DNA from: Corynebacterium sp.
GTDB lineage: Bacteria > Actinomycetota > Actinomycetes > Mycobacteriales > Mycobacteriaceae
Assembly (NCBI RefSeq): GCF_030532965.1
Contig: NZ_JAUNKC010000013.1
Span: 16,511-80,510, forward strand
Length of the DNA: 64,000 nt
Reading direction: 5' to 3'
Shown here in pieces: positions 10,101 to 18,096 of the stretch. Below the pieces are notes generated by a model that saw only the letters and a list, made by a program, of their open reading frames with translations, was not told the origin of the DNA and made no database searches. Both the position numbers and the translations under genes were made by a program. How positions within the stretch are numbered: position 1 is the stretch's first letter; each line of letters begins with the position of its first letter.

Positions 10101-10411
10101 CCCCCGAATGGTCACCACTACCCGTATTGAAATTGCTACGCACAACCGACTATCTTCCGACCCTATGGCCACTTCTAAGTGAGTGCGTTTCCGGTGCCGT
10201 CGCGGCTATCAGTGCAGGTGAGGCACCACCTGCGTGGCTCGGGAAGATTCTTAACACCTGCATAGCCCACGGCGAAACTTTAAGGGCGGCTACTGCAACT
10301 GGTTATATTCCGATTGATACCTGGATTCCGCTCCACCGGATGACGGAAATCGCCACGGGTAGTATCAAAACCAAAGCATTAGCGGCATATGCGGCAATTA
10401 TCCAGCAGTAA
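7172..10411 (+). CDS. Large DUF6493-like protein of unknown function (array copy 4)
   Basis: Encodes 1079 aa, the last member of the head-to-tail array, starting 5 nt after the copy 3 stop and hence in the same transcription unit. Shared landmarks: MPHKYLN..ITLYRELGW start, VPTLTGQRRIL near residue 311, W.LPRFERM near 380, SVPCMLSEPSFVDLSISF near 483, MNLIA near 669, LWPLLSEC near the end. It is the most divergent full copy: the terminal basic helix reads RMTEIATGSIKTKALA instead of IAQQKKKTAAV. Its variable module (QWNGSQW, residues about 840-950) resembles that of copy 2. No signal peptide, membrane span or catalytic motif is visible. Function unknown; partners of DUF6493 proteins in other actinobacteria (MoxR ATPase, VWA) are not in this window. 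Confidence 0.85.
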   Translation: MPHKYLNAAITLYRELGWPDAAIEQIPTLPLGDAKQQEIARQGLSSGKWDRIERRPIYRHVDYLSGESPYKLTLFALRLGVSPKRIIELRIEHGHRTDFRLFAQLAAARGRDYALEFIAAACTSGGNPDVLDSDTDFNLMSIFLVTSHLHEYDIPTNTHYLMAWLHAAALALNCPDAINIGHNQNLPSWTELEPTFTRHLRACFAANIPLWTVAGSVSIAGLELGLIPREEVVSAAVSSLATAVERSQQRHMMNFLFQELAPIDADIVNHWDGFVEFLNVAAPHHVVALGERMITSATPECVADVAIPALYVPTLTGQRRILKALALRADLDDTAIKPLLDRVLELGDSADTEVSRRALALVKQWGRVPETSTSKALYRWQNPPSLWQLPRFERMPASVTAIVEVLATGLFDAGVTTVETEQCMVAFLELCRLDPDAAARIGAGKTVDDAWWWPFFAPAIQSTPASMSEHGSAIAERNYQLVRSSVPCMLSEPSFVDLSISFDDLLARLDIYSAHNVSILEPDLVVALCRLSTANIDISSAQHKLRSYTIKIVRNLTYELPHTVGEVIADFLTTPLGLPSLERGVSHGNAYHTLVTHAEKAATTSRFIDVGGYLFNYSNHDHLDPGIVPRWGDVAWTRLRFRRNAANIAANQLAQQAARSATPLMPGTAMNLIAATVGGNGAGQQAIVDAWSRGLLLPGMPDPAFLDWNPQGNSHAKLTRIAQELADMGMVAIAWHLLDTALAQCITPTIGTAQVARTLLEFAPSVANAIENGDASRDVAQLPGVRRFADLDDRNSTSNYAQQIIEKLPSPVNIAAISQPTLAGWDDPEPPVIIDNAPVNCRTSPIDPKRRVVEIDHTRLNHRCWELSGAQLYVSPFCFDMVLDSHEIILDKCQDGRMTSDYAMQWNGSQWILKPKTPLDCSYPPIPMPQTVVFILLATMGPGKTGNAAQRLFLSFLIEKKISSQLIALTTRELVGTPEWSPLPVLKLLRTTDYLPTLWPLLSECVSGAVAAISAGEAPPAWLGKILNTCIAHGETLRAATATGYIPIDTWIPLHRMTEIATGSIKTKALAAYAAIIQQ

Positions 10412-10459
10412 TGCCGTATTTTTCGCTTGTCGACGGTCCCTTGGGGGCATTATCATCAA

Positions 10460-10475
10460 TGTTTCACGTGAAACA
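10460..10475. promoter_or_regulatory. parS: parS site 1
   Basis: Perfect 16-bp TGTTTCACGTGAAACA, the canonical bacterial ParB-binding site, between the paralogue array and the trp leader. The flanking bases extend the palindrome to 18 bp. Confidence 0.95.
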
Positions 10476-10508
10476 TGTGCACCCATGACAGCAAAATCTG
10501 CATTGGGG

Positions 10509-10538
10509 TTGCACTTAACCTGGATCACACAGTAAATT
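10509..10538 (+). promoter_or_regulatory. Probable trp operon promoter
   Basis: TTGCAC (10509-10514) and TAAATT (10533-10538) are separated by 18 nt and lie just upstream of the leader peptide ATG at 10548. Start of transcription would fall close to 10545, making the leader peptide nearly leaderless, which is common in corynebacteria. No operator was identified. Confidence 0.55.
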
Positions 10539-10547
10539 AACTAAGCG

Positions 10548-10586
10548 ATGGATACAATACACAACTACTGGTGGTGGCGCGCGTAA
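10548..10586 (+). CDS. trpL: trp leader peptide
   Basis: A 12-codon reading frame, M-D-T-I-H-N-Y-W-W-W-R-A-stop, with three consecutive TGG codons at 10569-10577. It lies between a plausible promoter and a hairpin region, 134 nt upstream of the first trp gene. Tandem Trp codons in a short peptide just ahead of trp structural genes are the hallmark of ribosome-mediated attenuation: low charged tRNA-Trp stalls the ribosome here and favours read-through into the operon. C. glutamicum is known to have a comparable three-Trp leader. Too short for ordinary gene finders. Confidence 0.9.
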   Translation: MDTIHNYWWWRA

Positions 10587-10590
10587 CAGC

Positions 10591-10664
10591 GGGCCCGATT
10601 AGTTGATTGTAAGTTTCCGGCCCAGATAACCAGCTTCCCGGCTGCGAAGGGCCTTCATTTCTTT
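10591..10664 (+). terminator. trp attenuator region
   Basis: Three mutually exclusive segments follow trpL: GGGCC(C) at 10591-10596, GGCCC at 10619-10623 and GGGCC at 10649-10653. Segments 2 and 3 can pair as an antiterminator, while 3 and 4 pair to form a terminator-like hairpin followed by TTCATTTCTTT (10654-10664). This matches classical trp attenuator logic. Pairing was assigned by eye and the terminator stem is only 5 bp before mismatches. Confidence 0.7.
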
Positions 10665-10720
10665 CGGGAACCCATTCACAGCACGGAAGTACCCACACCG
10701 TTGCATATGAAAGGTTCCCC

Positions 10721-12061
10721 ATGACTGATAAGACACTCCGCGAAACCCTCATCGACGCCTACTTCGGCGATTTCGGCGGCCAGCACGTCCCGGAGATGCT
10801 ATTCCCAGTATTAGACCAACTTGAAGCGGGTTTCGTCGAGGTTCTCTCCGATCCCACCTTCGAAGAAGAATTGGACGAGCTTCGGCGGAACTTTCTTGGT
10901 CGGCCCACCCCGATCACAGAATGCGCGAATCTTCCGTTAGCAGGTCGGGGTAGGGGCAAAGCCCGCATCTTCCTTAAAAGAGAAGACTTGGTGCACGGCG
11001 GTGCTCATAAAGGCAACCAAGTATTAGCGCAGGCACTTATCGCCAAGCGCATGGGTAAGACCCGGCTTATTGCGGAAACCGGTGCTGGCCAACACGGAAC
11101 CGCAACCGCGATGGTAGCGGCGCTGATGGGCATGGACTGCACGATCTATATGGGAGCGAAAGACGTAGCGCGGCAACAACCGAATGTCTATCGCATGCGG
11201 TTGATGGGGGCGACCGTCGTACCGGTCACCAATGAGCACGGCGATTCCATGTCCGATGCCATCGATGTTGCGCTGGGGGACTGGGTAGAAAATCTGGATA
11301 CTACCCATTATCTTTTGGGCTCCGCCTGCGGCCCACATCCCTTCCCAAAGCTGGTGAAGGAATTCCAAGCTGTTATTTCCCGCGAATCCCGCGAGCAAAT
11401 GCTCGAGCACTTAGACGGCAAGCTTCCCGACGTGGTGGTCGCCTGTGTCGGCGGCGGTTCCAATGCTATTGGCGCTTTCGCCGATTACCTGACCGACAAG
11501 CCTGGGAATGAAGACGTCACCCTCGTCGGCGTGGAACCCGCAGGTGAGGGACTTGATTCCGGCAAGCATGGCGCGCCGCTGAACCGAGGGAAGGTCGGGG
11601 TTCTACATGGTTCCCGCACCTATGTCATGCTTAACGACGACGGCTCCGTCCAGCACTCGCATTCGGTCTCGGCTGGCCTCGATTACCCTGGTGTCGGCCC
11701 GGAACACGCCTACCTCATGTCCACCGGCCGTGCCCAGTACGTCGGCATTACCGACGCCGAGGCATTGCAGGCATTTCGCATGCTCAGTCGGTATGAGGGC
11801 ATTATTCCCGCGCTAGAGTCCTCTCATGCCCTTGCATACGCCCTTAAACTGGCGGAAGAGGCCGAGGAGACGGGTGAACCGATCACCATCTTGGTCAACT
11901 TGTCCGGCCGGGGTGATAAGGACGTCAATTATGTACGGAATATCTTAGGCGACCTCGCTGCTGAGGATCCCGCAACCACCGATGTCACAAACCCGAAGGT
12001 AGCAGAGGTTTTAGCGGCTATGACTGCGGAATCTAATGCACAAGAAGGCGTGGGGCAATAG
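10721..12061 (+). CDS. trpB: Tryptophan synthase beta chain paralogue at operon head
   Basis: 446 aa, a complete TrpB fold: YFGDFGGQHVPE start, PLP lysine in HGGAHKGNQV, catalytic Glu in [17 protein letters not shown] phosphate loop, [11 protein letters not shown], and SGRGDKD. It would condense indole (or another nucleophile) with serine. It differs from the second copy at 16842 in conserved places: HKG where most enzymes and copy 2 have HKT, GSACGPHP for [16 protein letters not shown] for RHEGIIPA, and a roughly 30-residue longer C-terminus. It is the first structural gene after the attenuator, 8 nt before trpE. It may be a second functional beta chain, an indole-salvage enzyme or a recruited PLP enzyme; the PLP lysine and Glu are intact so it is probably active. 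Confidence 0.9.
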   Translation: MTDKTLRETLIDAYFGDFGGQHVPEMLFPVLDQLEAGFVEVLSDPTFEEELDELRRNFLGRPTPITECANLPLAGRGRGKARIFLKREDLVHGGAHKGNQVLAQALIAKRMGKTRLIAETGAGQHGTATAMVAALMGMDCTIYMGAKDVARQQPNVYRMRLMGATVVPVTNEHGDSMSDAIDVALGDWVENLDTTHYLLGSACGPHPFPKLVKEFQAVISRESREQMLEHLDGKLPDVVVACVGGGSNAIGAFADYLTDKPGNEDVTLVGVEPAGEGLDSGKHGAPLNRGKVGVLHGSRTYVMLNDDGSVQHSHSVSAGLDYPGVGPEHAYLMSTGRAQYVGITDAEALQAFRMLSRYEGIIPALESSHALAYALKLAEEAEETGEPITILVNLSGRGDKDVNYVRNILGDLAAEDPATTDVTNPKVAEVLAAMTAESNAQEGVGQ

Positions 12062-12069
12062 GGATTATT

Positions 12070-13647
12070 ATGACGACTCATTCTCAAAATTCGCCAATGT
12101 TTCACGTGAAACATTCCCCGGTTCGTTACCATGCTGACGCCGCAGCATTATTTGCGGCATTGGGCGGGGTGGATAACCCCAATACCTTGCTCCTGGAGAG
12201 CGCGGACATTGATTCCAAGAAGAACACTGCCTGCATGGCAATAATTGCGGCTGCGGTGCGGGTTACCTGCACGCAGCATTCTGTGACCGCCGATGCCTTA
12301 ACCCCCACCGGGGAAGCGATGCTGCGTCGACTAGCGGAACAACTGCCGGAATTTGTTGTGTCGGAAACAACGACCACCTTAGAGTTCCAATTTCCGCCCA
12401 CAACTGCGCACAATGAACGAGAGCGGTTACAAGCCCAAAGCACCGCCGCAGTGTTGCGAGCACTGCAAGAAAACGCCGGTTATCGCGGTGAAACGGTGCC
12501 GATGGTGGGGGGAGGATTCGCCTTTGACTACATCGACTCCTTCGAGCACTTGCCGGAAGTCCGGGGAGGCCATAATACTTTCCCGGACTATCAATTCCTC
12601 GTAGCGGAGCAATTGCTGCGCATCGACCATCTGACTCAAACCGCCGACATCGAATGCGTGGCGCTTTCGCAGGAGGCGGCGACGGAAAGCGTCGAAAAGC
12701 TCAGCGGTCTTATTGGCAGCTTCGTCGCGACTCCGGCAGACCCAACGCCCACGCCAACGGCGGCACTTCCAGTCCAGGCTAGCGTCAGCGACGCAGAGTT
12801 CCGGGCCCACGTGGAACGTTTGCAGGGCAACATCGCTGCCGGTGATATATATCAGGTCGTCCCAGCGCGGTCGTTTAGCACGGCCTGCCCCGACGCTTTC
12901 GCGGCCTATCGGTCGCTACGGTCGGTCAATCCAAGTCCATACATGTTCTATTTTCACGGTCTTGCCGCAGGTCAGCCGTTTGAGCTGTTCGGAGCGTCGC
13001 CGGAATCCAACCTGAAGTTCACAGCTTTAACTCGCGAGGTTCAGCTATATCCCATCGCCGGAACACGGCCCCGCGGATTGACTGCCGACGGGCAGATCAA
13101 TCACGAACTCGATATTCGCGCCGAACTTGATATGCGTACCGACGCCAAGGAAATGGCCGAACACATCATGCTGGTCGATTTGGCGCGTAACGATCTAGCG
13201 CGGGTTGCCGTGCCTGCTACCAGGAAAGTGGCGGAGCTATTACAGGTGGATCGCTATTCACGGGTCATGCATTTGGTGAGTCGGGTCACCGCTACGCTCG
13301 ATACTGATTTCGATGCGCTCGACGCGTATCGCGCCTGCATGAATATGGGCACGTTGACCGGAGCACCGAAGTTGCGGGCGATGGAGCTTATCCGCGAGAC
13401 CGAAGGAGTGCGGCGGGGGTCCTATGGTGGGGCAGTGGGCTATCTCAGCGGCGACGGCTCCATGGATACCGCGATCGTGATTCGCTCGGCTTTCGTTCAA
13501 GATGGGACCGCTATCGTCCAAGCGGGTGCGGGCGTCGTTCGTGACTCCCAACCGCAGGCAGAGGCTGATGAGACGGTTCATAAGGCATACGCGGTATTGA
13601 GCGCCATTGCCGCAGCACAAGCCAAATTTCCGGAGGTACAACGATGA
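12070..13647 (+). CDS. trpE: Anthranilate synthase component I
   Basis: 525 aa chorismate-utilising enzyme that makes anthranilate with TrpG. The N-terminus has the feedback-inhibition element NTLLLESADIDSK (residues about 30-42), in which the LLES serine contacts inhibitory tryptophan in enteric enzymes. The C-terminal catalytic region shows IAAGDIYQVVPAR, PSPYMFYF, PIAGTRPRG, ELDMRTDAKE and GTLTGAPK. The start used is ATG 12070; codons 10-15 (MFHVKH) are written by an embedded parS site, so the N-terminal 15 residues look like a non-enteric addition. It overlaps trpG by 4 nt (ATGA), indicating coupled translation of the two subunits. Confidence 0.95.
   Translation: MTTHSQNSPMFHVKHSPVRYHADAAALFAALGGVDNPNTLLLESADIDSKKNTACMAIIAAAVRVTCTQHSVTADALTPTGEAMLRRLAEQLPEFVVSETTTTLEFQFPPTTAHNERERLQAQSTAAVLRALQENAGYRGETVPMVGGGFAFDYIDSFEHLPEVRGGHNTFPDYQFLVAEQLLRIDHLTQTADIECVALSQEAATESVEKLSGLIGSFVATPADPTPTPTAALPVQASVSDAEFRAHVERLQGNIAAGDIYQVVPARSFSTACPDAFAAYRSLRSVNPSPYMFYFHGLAAGQPFELFGASPESNLKFTALTREVQLYPIAGTRPRGLTADGQINHELDIRAELDMRTDAKEMAEHIMLVDLARNDLARVAVPATRKVAELLQVDRYSRVMHLVSRVTATLDTDFDALDAYRACMNMGTLTGAPKLRAMELIRETEGVRRGSYGGAVGYLSGDGSMDTAIVIRSAFVQDGTAIVQAGAGVVRDSQPQAEADETVHKAYAVLSAIAAAQAKFPEVQR
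12098..12113. promoter_or_regulatory. parS: parS site 2 (inside trpE)
   Basis: Perfect TGTTTCACGTGAAACA within the first 15 codons of trpE. In this frame it contributes to the peptide MFHVKH, upstream of any recognisable TrpE homology, so the site costs the enzyme little. Confidence 0.95.
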
Positions 13648-14300
13648 GCCAACCATCGATTCACGTGGTTTTGATAGATAATCACGATTCCTTTGTCTAT
13701 AACCTGGTTGATGCGTTTGCGGTTGGTGGCTATCGCTGCACCGTTTTTCGCAATACGGTGTCGGTGGCCGATATTTTGGCCGCCGAACCAGACCTTATTT
13801 GTTTGTCGCCGGGTCCGGGCCATCCGTGCGATGCCGGGACCATGATGGAGCTTATCGACGCCACCTTGGGCCAAATCCCGATCTTGGGGATCTGTCTCGG
13901 CTTCCAGGCGCTCCTTGCGCACTACGGGGCGACGGTACAGCCCTGTGGCCCGGTACACGGGGTAACAGACGCTATGCAGCTGACTGAGGCTGGACATGAG
14001 AGCGAGATTTTCGCCCAGTTAACAACCGATGCCCGCCCAGAGATCGGCTATATCGGTAACAATGTCCCTGTCGCCCGGTACCATTCGCTTGGCTGCCGCA
14101 TCACAGACGCGCCCGCAGATATTCGCGTGCTGAGTACCTGTGATACTGAAAAGCTGGGGGCGGTCATCATGGCGGCCCAAACTGTCGACGGGATGGCGAT
14201 CGGATTGCAATTCCATCCTGAAAGCATTTTGAGCCCGAGTGGGCCGATAATTCTCGATAGGTGCATCGAGACACTCGTCTCCCACGCCAAGCACAAATAA
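13644..14300 (+). CDS. trpG: Anthranilate synthase glutamine amidotransferase subunit
   Basis: 218 aa class I glutamine amidotransferase that supplies ammonia to TrpE. Visible features: IDNHDSFVYNLVD start, the oxyanion element SPGPGHP, nucleophile Cys in GICLGFQAL, and the His-Glu pair in QFHPESIL near the C-terminus. It is a stand-alone subunit, not fused to TrpD as in E. coli. It overlaps trpE by 4 nt and is followed by a 44-nt gap before trpD, the largest gap inside the trp structural genes. Confidence 0.95.
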   Translation: MSQPSIHVVLIDNHDSFVYNLVDAFAVGGYRCTVFRNTVSVADILAAEPDLICLSPGPGHPCDAGTMMELIDATLGQIPILGICLGFQALLAHYGATVQPCGPVHGVTDAMQLTEAGHESEIFAQLTTDARPEIGYIGNNVPVARYHSLGCRITDAPADIRVLSTCDTEKLGAVIMAAQTVDGMAIGLQFHPESILSPSGPIILDRCIETLVSHAKHK

Positions 14301-14344
14301 CATCACTGTGACGAAATAACACCGAATAAGAAAGTTAGACAATT

Positions 14345-15373
14345 ATGACCTCAACTCATCATCTGGATCGGCTCATCGCCTATCTCGATAACCCGCACCC
14401 CACCGCCGAAGAAGCGCAAGAAGTATTCACGCCACTTACCACCGGCGAGTACGACGATGTACACATCGCGGCCTTGCTCGCCACCTTACGCACTCGCGGC
14501 GAGACGCTTGCCGACGTGCTCGGTGCGGCGCGCGCTTTCGTGAAAGCCGCTCGGCCGTTTCCCATCACCGGGGCAGGGGTCTTAGATACCGCAGGCACCG
14601 GCGGCGATCGCTCCAATACCTTCAATATTTCCACAGGCGCTTCGCTTATCACCGCTGCAGGCGGCTGCCGGGTTGTGAAATGCGGCAACCGTTCCGTTAG
14701 TTCACAATCCGGCTCCGCCGATGTGTTAGAGGCGCTGAATATTCCGCTGGATCTTGACCCAGAGCGCGCGGTGCGCCAAGTAGAAGCGTCGAACTTCACC
14801 TTCCTTTTCGCCCCGGCCTATCACCCAGCTGTTGCCCATGTCATGCCGGTTCGGCGCGCCCTTCGTCTCCCCACCATCTTCAACACGCTCGGGCCGATTC
14901 TTTCGCCCGCGCGCCCGGATCTGCAAATAATGGGTATAGCGAATCCGGAGATGGGGCAGATGATCGCAGAGGTTTTTAAAGAACTCGGGCGCAACCGGGC
15001 GTTGGTGGTTCATGGTTCCGGCGTTGATGAAATCGCGGTGCACGGCACCACCCAGGTGTGGGAGTTGAAGGATGGCGAGATTTCGCACTACGAAATTGAG
15101 CCGGAAGGCTTAGGCCTCAGCCGCCATCCGCTGTCCGATTTAGCAGGCGGCGATGGTGCAGCCAACGCGAAAATCTTGCGGGATATTTTCAAGGGCGAAG
15201 GAACAACCGCCCAAAATCACGCATTGGCGGCCTCCGCTGGCGCGATGTTCTACCTGCATGATGCGGCCGATTCACTGCGAGAAGGCGCAGAGCTAGCCTT
15301 GGAACTGCTCAGTAATCAGACTGTACACAATTGGCTGACCACCCACGAGGACGCAGATTATGGAACCGATTAA
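14345..15373 (+). CDS. trpD: Anthranilate phosphoribosyltransferase
   Basis: 342 aa, the usual length. It transfers phosphoribose from PRPP to anthranilate. The glycine-rich PRPP loop DTAGTGGDRSNTFN (residues about 80-93), the KCGNRSVSS segment and GIANPEM are typical. It overlaps the next gene, trpCF, by 14 nt, so translation is probably coupled. A 16-nt element (14304-14319) just upstream is repeated, with one mismatch, at 19010-19025 after the operon. Confidence 0.95.
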   Translation: MTSTHHLDRLIAYLDNPHPTAEEAQEVFTPLTTGEYDDVHIAALLATLRTRGETLADVLGAARAFVKAARPFPITGAGVLDTAGTGGDRSNTFNISTGASLITAAGGCRVVKCGNRSVSSQSGSADVLEALNIPLDLDPERAVRQVEASNFTFLFAPAYHPAVAHVMPVRRALRLPTIFNTLGPILSPARPDLQIMGIANPEMGQMIAEVFKELGRNRALVVHGSGVDEIAVHGTTQVWELKDGEISHYEIEPEGLGLSRHPLSDLAGGDGAANAKILRDIFKGEGTTAQNHALAASAGAMFYLHDAADSLREGAELALELLSNQTVHNWLTTHEDADYGTD

Positions 15374-16841
15374 CAACAATGTTTCACGTGAAACATCCAC
15401 ATTGCCCACAGTCCTCGAGAGAATCGTCGACAAGCGTCGGGCCGATCTACCCCGCATAGCGGCGCGCATCGCCCATGTGGAATTCGATTCCCTCAGTAAA
15501 TCTACCCGAAGCCTCTATGACAACCTCAAGCGGGGCGGGCGTGGGGGAGCGGCCTACATCATGGAGTGCAAGAAGGCCTCACCGTCGCTGGGGTTGATTC
15601 GGGAGCACTTCAATCCCGCTGACATCGCGCGCGTGTATAGCCGCTACGCCGCGGGCATTTCCGTATTATGCGAACCGGAGTTCTTCGATGGCGACTACGA
15701 TCATCTGCAAACAGTCGCGGCTTCCACCCACCTCCCGGTTCTGTGCAAGGACTTCATCATCGATCCGGTGCAAATACACGCGGCTCGTTATTTCGGTGCG
15801 GACGCCATCCTCCTCATGCTCAGCGTGCTCTCCGACGAGGAATACCGCTCGCTGTCGCAGCTGGCTGCTCACTACGATATGGATGTCCTCACCGAAGTAA
15901 TTGACGCGAACGAAGTCGCACGCGCGATCCGGTTGGGGGCACGGATTTTTGGAATCAATCACCGAAATCTGCACGATCTCAGCATCGACCTCAGCCGTTC
16001 GGCCGCGCTTTCCGCGCTGCTTCCCGAGGATGCCGTCGTGATCGCGGAGTCCGGTATTCGGGATAATGCAACCGTCCGGCGTCTAAGCACGCACTGCAAC
16101 GGCTTCCTGGTCGGCTCACAGCTCACCAGCCAGCCCGATATCGACCGGGCCGCGCGGATGCTGGTGTATGGCCCCAATAAAGTGTGTGGCTTAACGACGC
16201 CAGCAGCCGCGCAGGCCGCCCGGGCGGTAGGCGCAACCTATGGTGGATTGATCTTTGAAGCGAAATCGCCCCGCAATGTTTCACGTGAAACATCGGAAAA
16301 AATCATCGCCGAAGAGCCTAATCTCAACTACGTTGCCGTATCCCGGCGCACCACCGGCTGGCACGAGCTCATTCAGCCGGGCATCACAGCGGTCCAGATT
16401 CATAGCCCCTACCAAGGCTCAATCGACGACGAACTAGCGCTTGTGGCTCGGGTACGACAGGAAATCCCAGCCGATGTAGCCGTATGGCGCGCAGTATCCA
16501 TGACTGAAACATACGGTCCGGAGTGGGCGATAGCCATGGCCAAAGCGACCGACATGCTCGTCCTCGATTCCGGGGCTGGCGGCACGGGAACCTCCTTCGA
16601 TTGGTCTGTGATACCGGAAGAAGTAACTGCCACAGCGCTTATCGCGGGTGGGATTTCGCCGACCAATATTTCTACCGCCCTAGCCACCGGCTGCGTCGGC
16701 GTCGACCTCAATTCCGGCGTCGAATACGGCAGTGCCACTACCGATCATTGGCAGGGCACTAAAGACACAGCCGCGCTAGCCCAAGCCTTTTCTACCATTC
16801 GCACGTTTCATTTCGGAACCCATGAGAAAGAGATTGTTTAA
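15360..16841 (+). CDS. trpCF: Bifunctional indole-3-glycerol-phosphate synthase / phosphoribosylanthranilate isomerase
   Basis: 493 aa fusion catalysing two consecutive steps. Residues about 1-255 are the IGPS barrel (ILERIVDKRR, ECKKASPS, CKDFIID, INHRNL, VAESGI-like IAESGIRD). Residues about 256-493 are the PRAI barrel (KVCGLTT, GLIFEAKSPR, DSGAGGTGTSFDW, GGISPTNI, DLNSGVE). The fusion is the enteric-type arrangement, also known in coryneform bacteria. Two parS sites lie within it: one over codons 7-12, the other in the PRAI part right after SPR. The stop TAA is immediately followed by the trpB ATG. Confidence 0.95.
   Translation: MEPINNNVSRETSTLPTVLERIVDKRRADLPRIAARIAHVEFDSLSKSTRSLYDNLKRGGRGGAAYIMECKKASPSLGLIREHFNPADIARVYSRYAAGISVLCEPEFFDGDYDHLQTVAASTHLPVLCKDFIIDPVQIHAARYFGADAILLMLSVLSDEEYRSLSQLAAHYDMDVLTEVIDANEVARAIRLGARIFGINHRNLHDLSIDLSRSAALSALLPEDAVVIAESGIRDNATVRRLSTHCNGFLVGSQLTSQPDIDRAARMLVYGPNKVCGLTTPAAAQAARAVGATYGGLIFEAKSPRNVSRETSEKIIAEEPNLNYVAVSRRTTGWHELIQPGITAVQIHSPYQGSIDDELALVARVRQEIPADVAVWRAVSMTETYGPEWAIAMAKATDMLVLDSGAGGTGTSFDWSVIPEEVTATALIAGGISPTNISTALATGCVGVDLNSGVEYGSATTDHWQGTKDTAALAQAFSTIRTFHFGTHEKEIV
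15380..15395. promoter_or_regulatory. parS: parS site 3 (start of trpCF)
   Basis: Perfect TGTTTCACGTGAAACA read as NVSRET at codons 7-12 of trpCF, only 7 nt past the trpD stop. Confidence 0.95.
16277..16292. promoter_or_regulatory. parS: parS site 4 (inside trpCF, PRAI domain)
   Basis: Perfect TGTTTCACGTGAAACA, read as NVSRETS directly after the conserved SPR motif of the isomerase domain. Enteric enzymes have a comparable surface stretch (SPRCVN...) here, so the site sits where sequence is tolerated. Confidence 0.95.
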
Positions 16842-18092
16842 ATGACCCAAGCAACAGAACGCGACGGCGGGGCCACAATTCTTCCCGCCTATTTTGGTGA
16901 ATTTGGCGGCCAATACGTCCCGGAATCGCTCATACCCGCCCTCGACCAATTGGAACAAGCCTTCGTGGACGCAATGGCCGATCCGCATTTCAAAGCGGAG
17001 CTCTCCGGTTATCTCCGCGACTATTTGGGGCGCCCAACCCCGATTACCGAATGCCGCCATCTTCCCGAAGAAGGAAAGGGGAGGGGCTATGCTCGTATCT
17101 TTCTAAAGCGGGAAGACCTAGTACACGGTGGCGCACATAAAACAAATCAAGTTATTGGCCAAGCACTGCTAGCCAAGCGAATGGGCAAAACTCGCATCAT
17201 CGCCGAAACCGGTGCCGGGCAACACGGCACCGCCACCGCGCTTGCGTGCGCTCTATTGGGGCTGGATTGCGTGATTTACATGGGTGCCAAAGACGTTGAA
17301 CGGCAACAACCCAATGTCTATCGCATGCAGCTCATGGGCGCCACGGTGGTACCCGTTGACTCTGGCTCGGGCACGCTTAAAGATGCCGTGAACGAAGCCC
17401 TACGGGATTGGACAGCGACATTCCACGAGTCCCATTATCTTCTCGGAACTGCGGCTGGGCCCCACCCGTTTCCCACCATCGTCAAAGAGTTTCACCGGGT
17501 TATCTCCGAGGAAGCAAAGCGCCAAATGCGCGAGCGAATCGGCGGCCTCCCAGACGTCGTCGTCGCCTGCGTGGGTGGCGGCTCCAACGCCATCGGAATG
17601 TTTGCCGAGTTTATCGACGAGCCCGAGGTGGAGTTGATCGGCACCGAGCCGGGTGGGCACGGCGTGGAATCGGGACACCACGGCGCGACTATCTGCAACG
17701 GCCAGATTGGGATCCTCCACGGTGCCCGCAGCTACCTCATGCGCGACAGCGAAGGTCAGGTAGAAGAATCCTACTCCATATCAGCAGGTCTTGATTATCC
17801 GGGTGTCGGCCCCGAACACGCTTATTTGGCGAGCACCGGGCGCGCGTCCTATGTGCCGGTAACCGATGCCGAAGCGCTGAAGGCGTTCCAGCTACTAGCC
17901 CGCCACGAGGGCATTATTCCGGCGTTAGAATCCTCCCACGCCCTGGCCTACGCGTTACGACGCGCGGAAGAAGCCGAAGCTAACGCTCAGAATCTCACCA
18001 TCCTGGTCTCCCTATCTGGTCGAGGCGACAAAGACGTCGACCATATTCGGCGCACGATTACACAACATCCAGAACTCGCGTTGGAGGACTAA
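16842..18092 (+). CDS. trpB: Tryptophan synthase beta chain (canonical copy)
   Basis: 416 aa, the PLP-dependent half of tryptophan synthase. It has [25 protein letters not shown] with the PLP lysine, [53 protein letters not shown] and SGRGDKD, all as in the enteric enzyme. It sits directly between trpCF (0-nt gap) and trpA (4-nt gap), the standard place for the subunit that channels indole from TrpA. This is therefore the primary TrpB; the copy at 10721 is the extra one. Confidence 0.95.
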   Translation: MTQATERDGGATILPAYFGEFGGQYVPESLIPALDQLEQAFVDAMADPHFKAELSGYLRDYLGRPTPITECRHLPEEGKGRGYARIFLKREDLVHGGAHKTNQVIGQALLAKRMGKTRIIAETGAGQHGTATALACALLGLDCVIYMGAKDVERQQPNVYRMQLMGATVVPVDSGSGTLKDAVNEALRDWTATFHESHYLLGTAAGPHPFPTIVKEFHRVISEEAKRQMRERIGGLPDVVVACVGGGSNAIGMFAEFIDEPEVELIGTEPGGHGVESGHHGATICNGQIGILHGARSYLMRDSEGQVEESYSISAGLDYPGVGPEHAYLASTGRASYVPVTDAEALKAFQLLARHEGIIPALESSHALAYALRRAEEAEANAQNLTILVSLSGRGDKDVDHIRRTITQHPELALED

Positions 18093-18096
18093 AACA

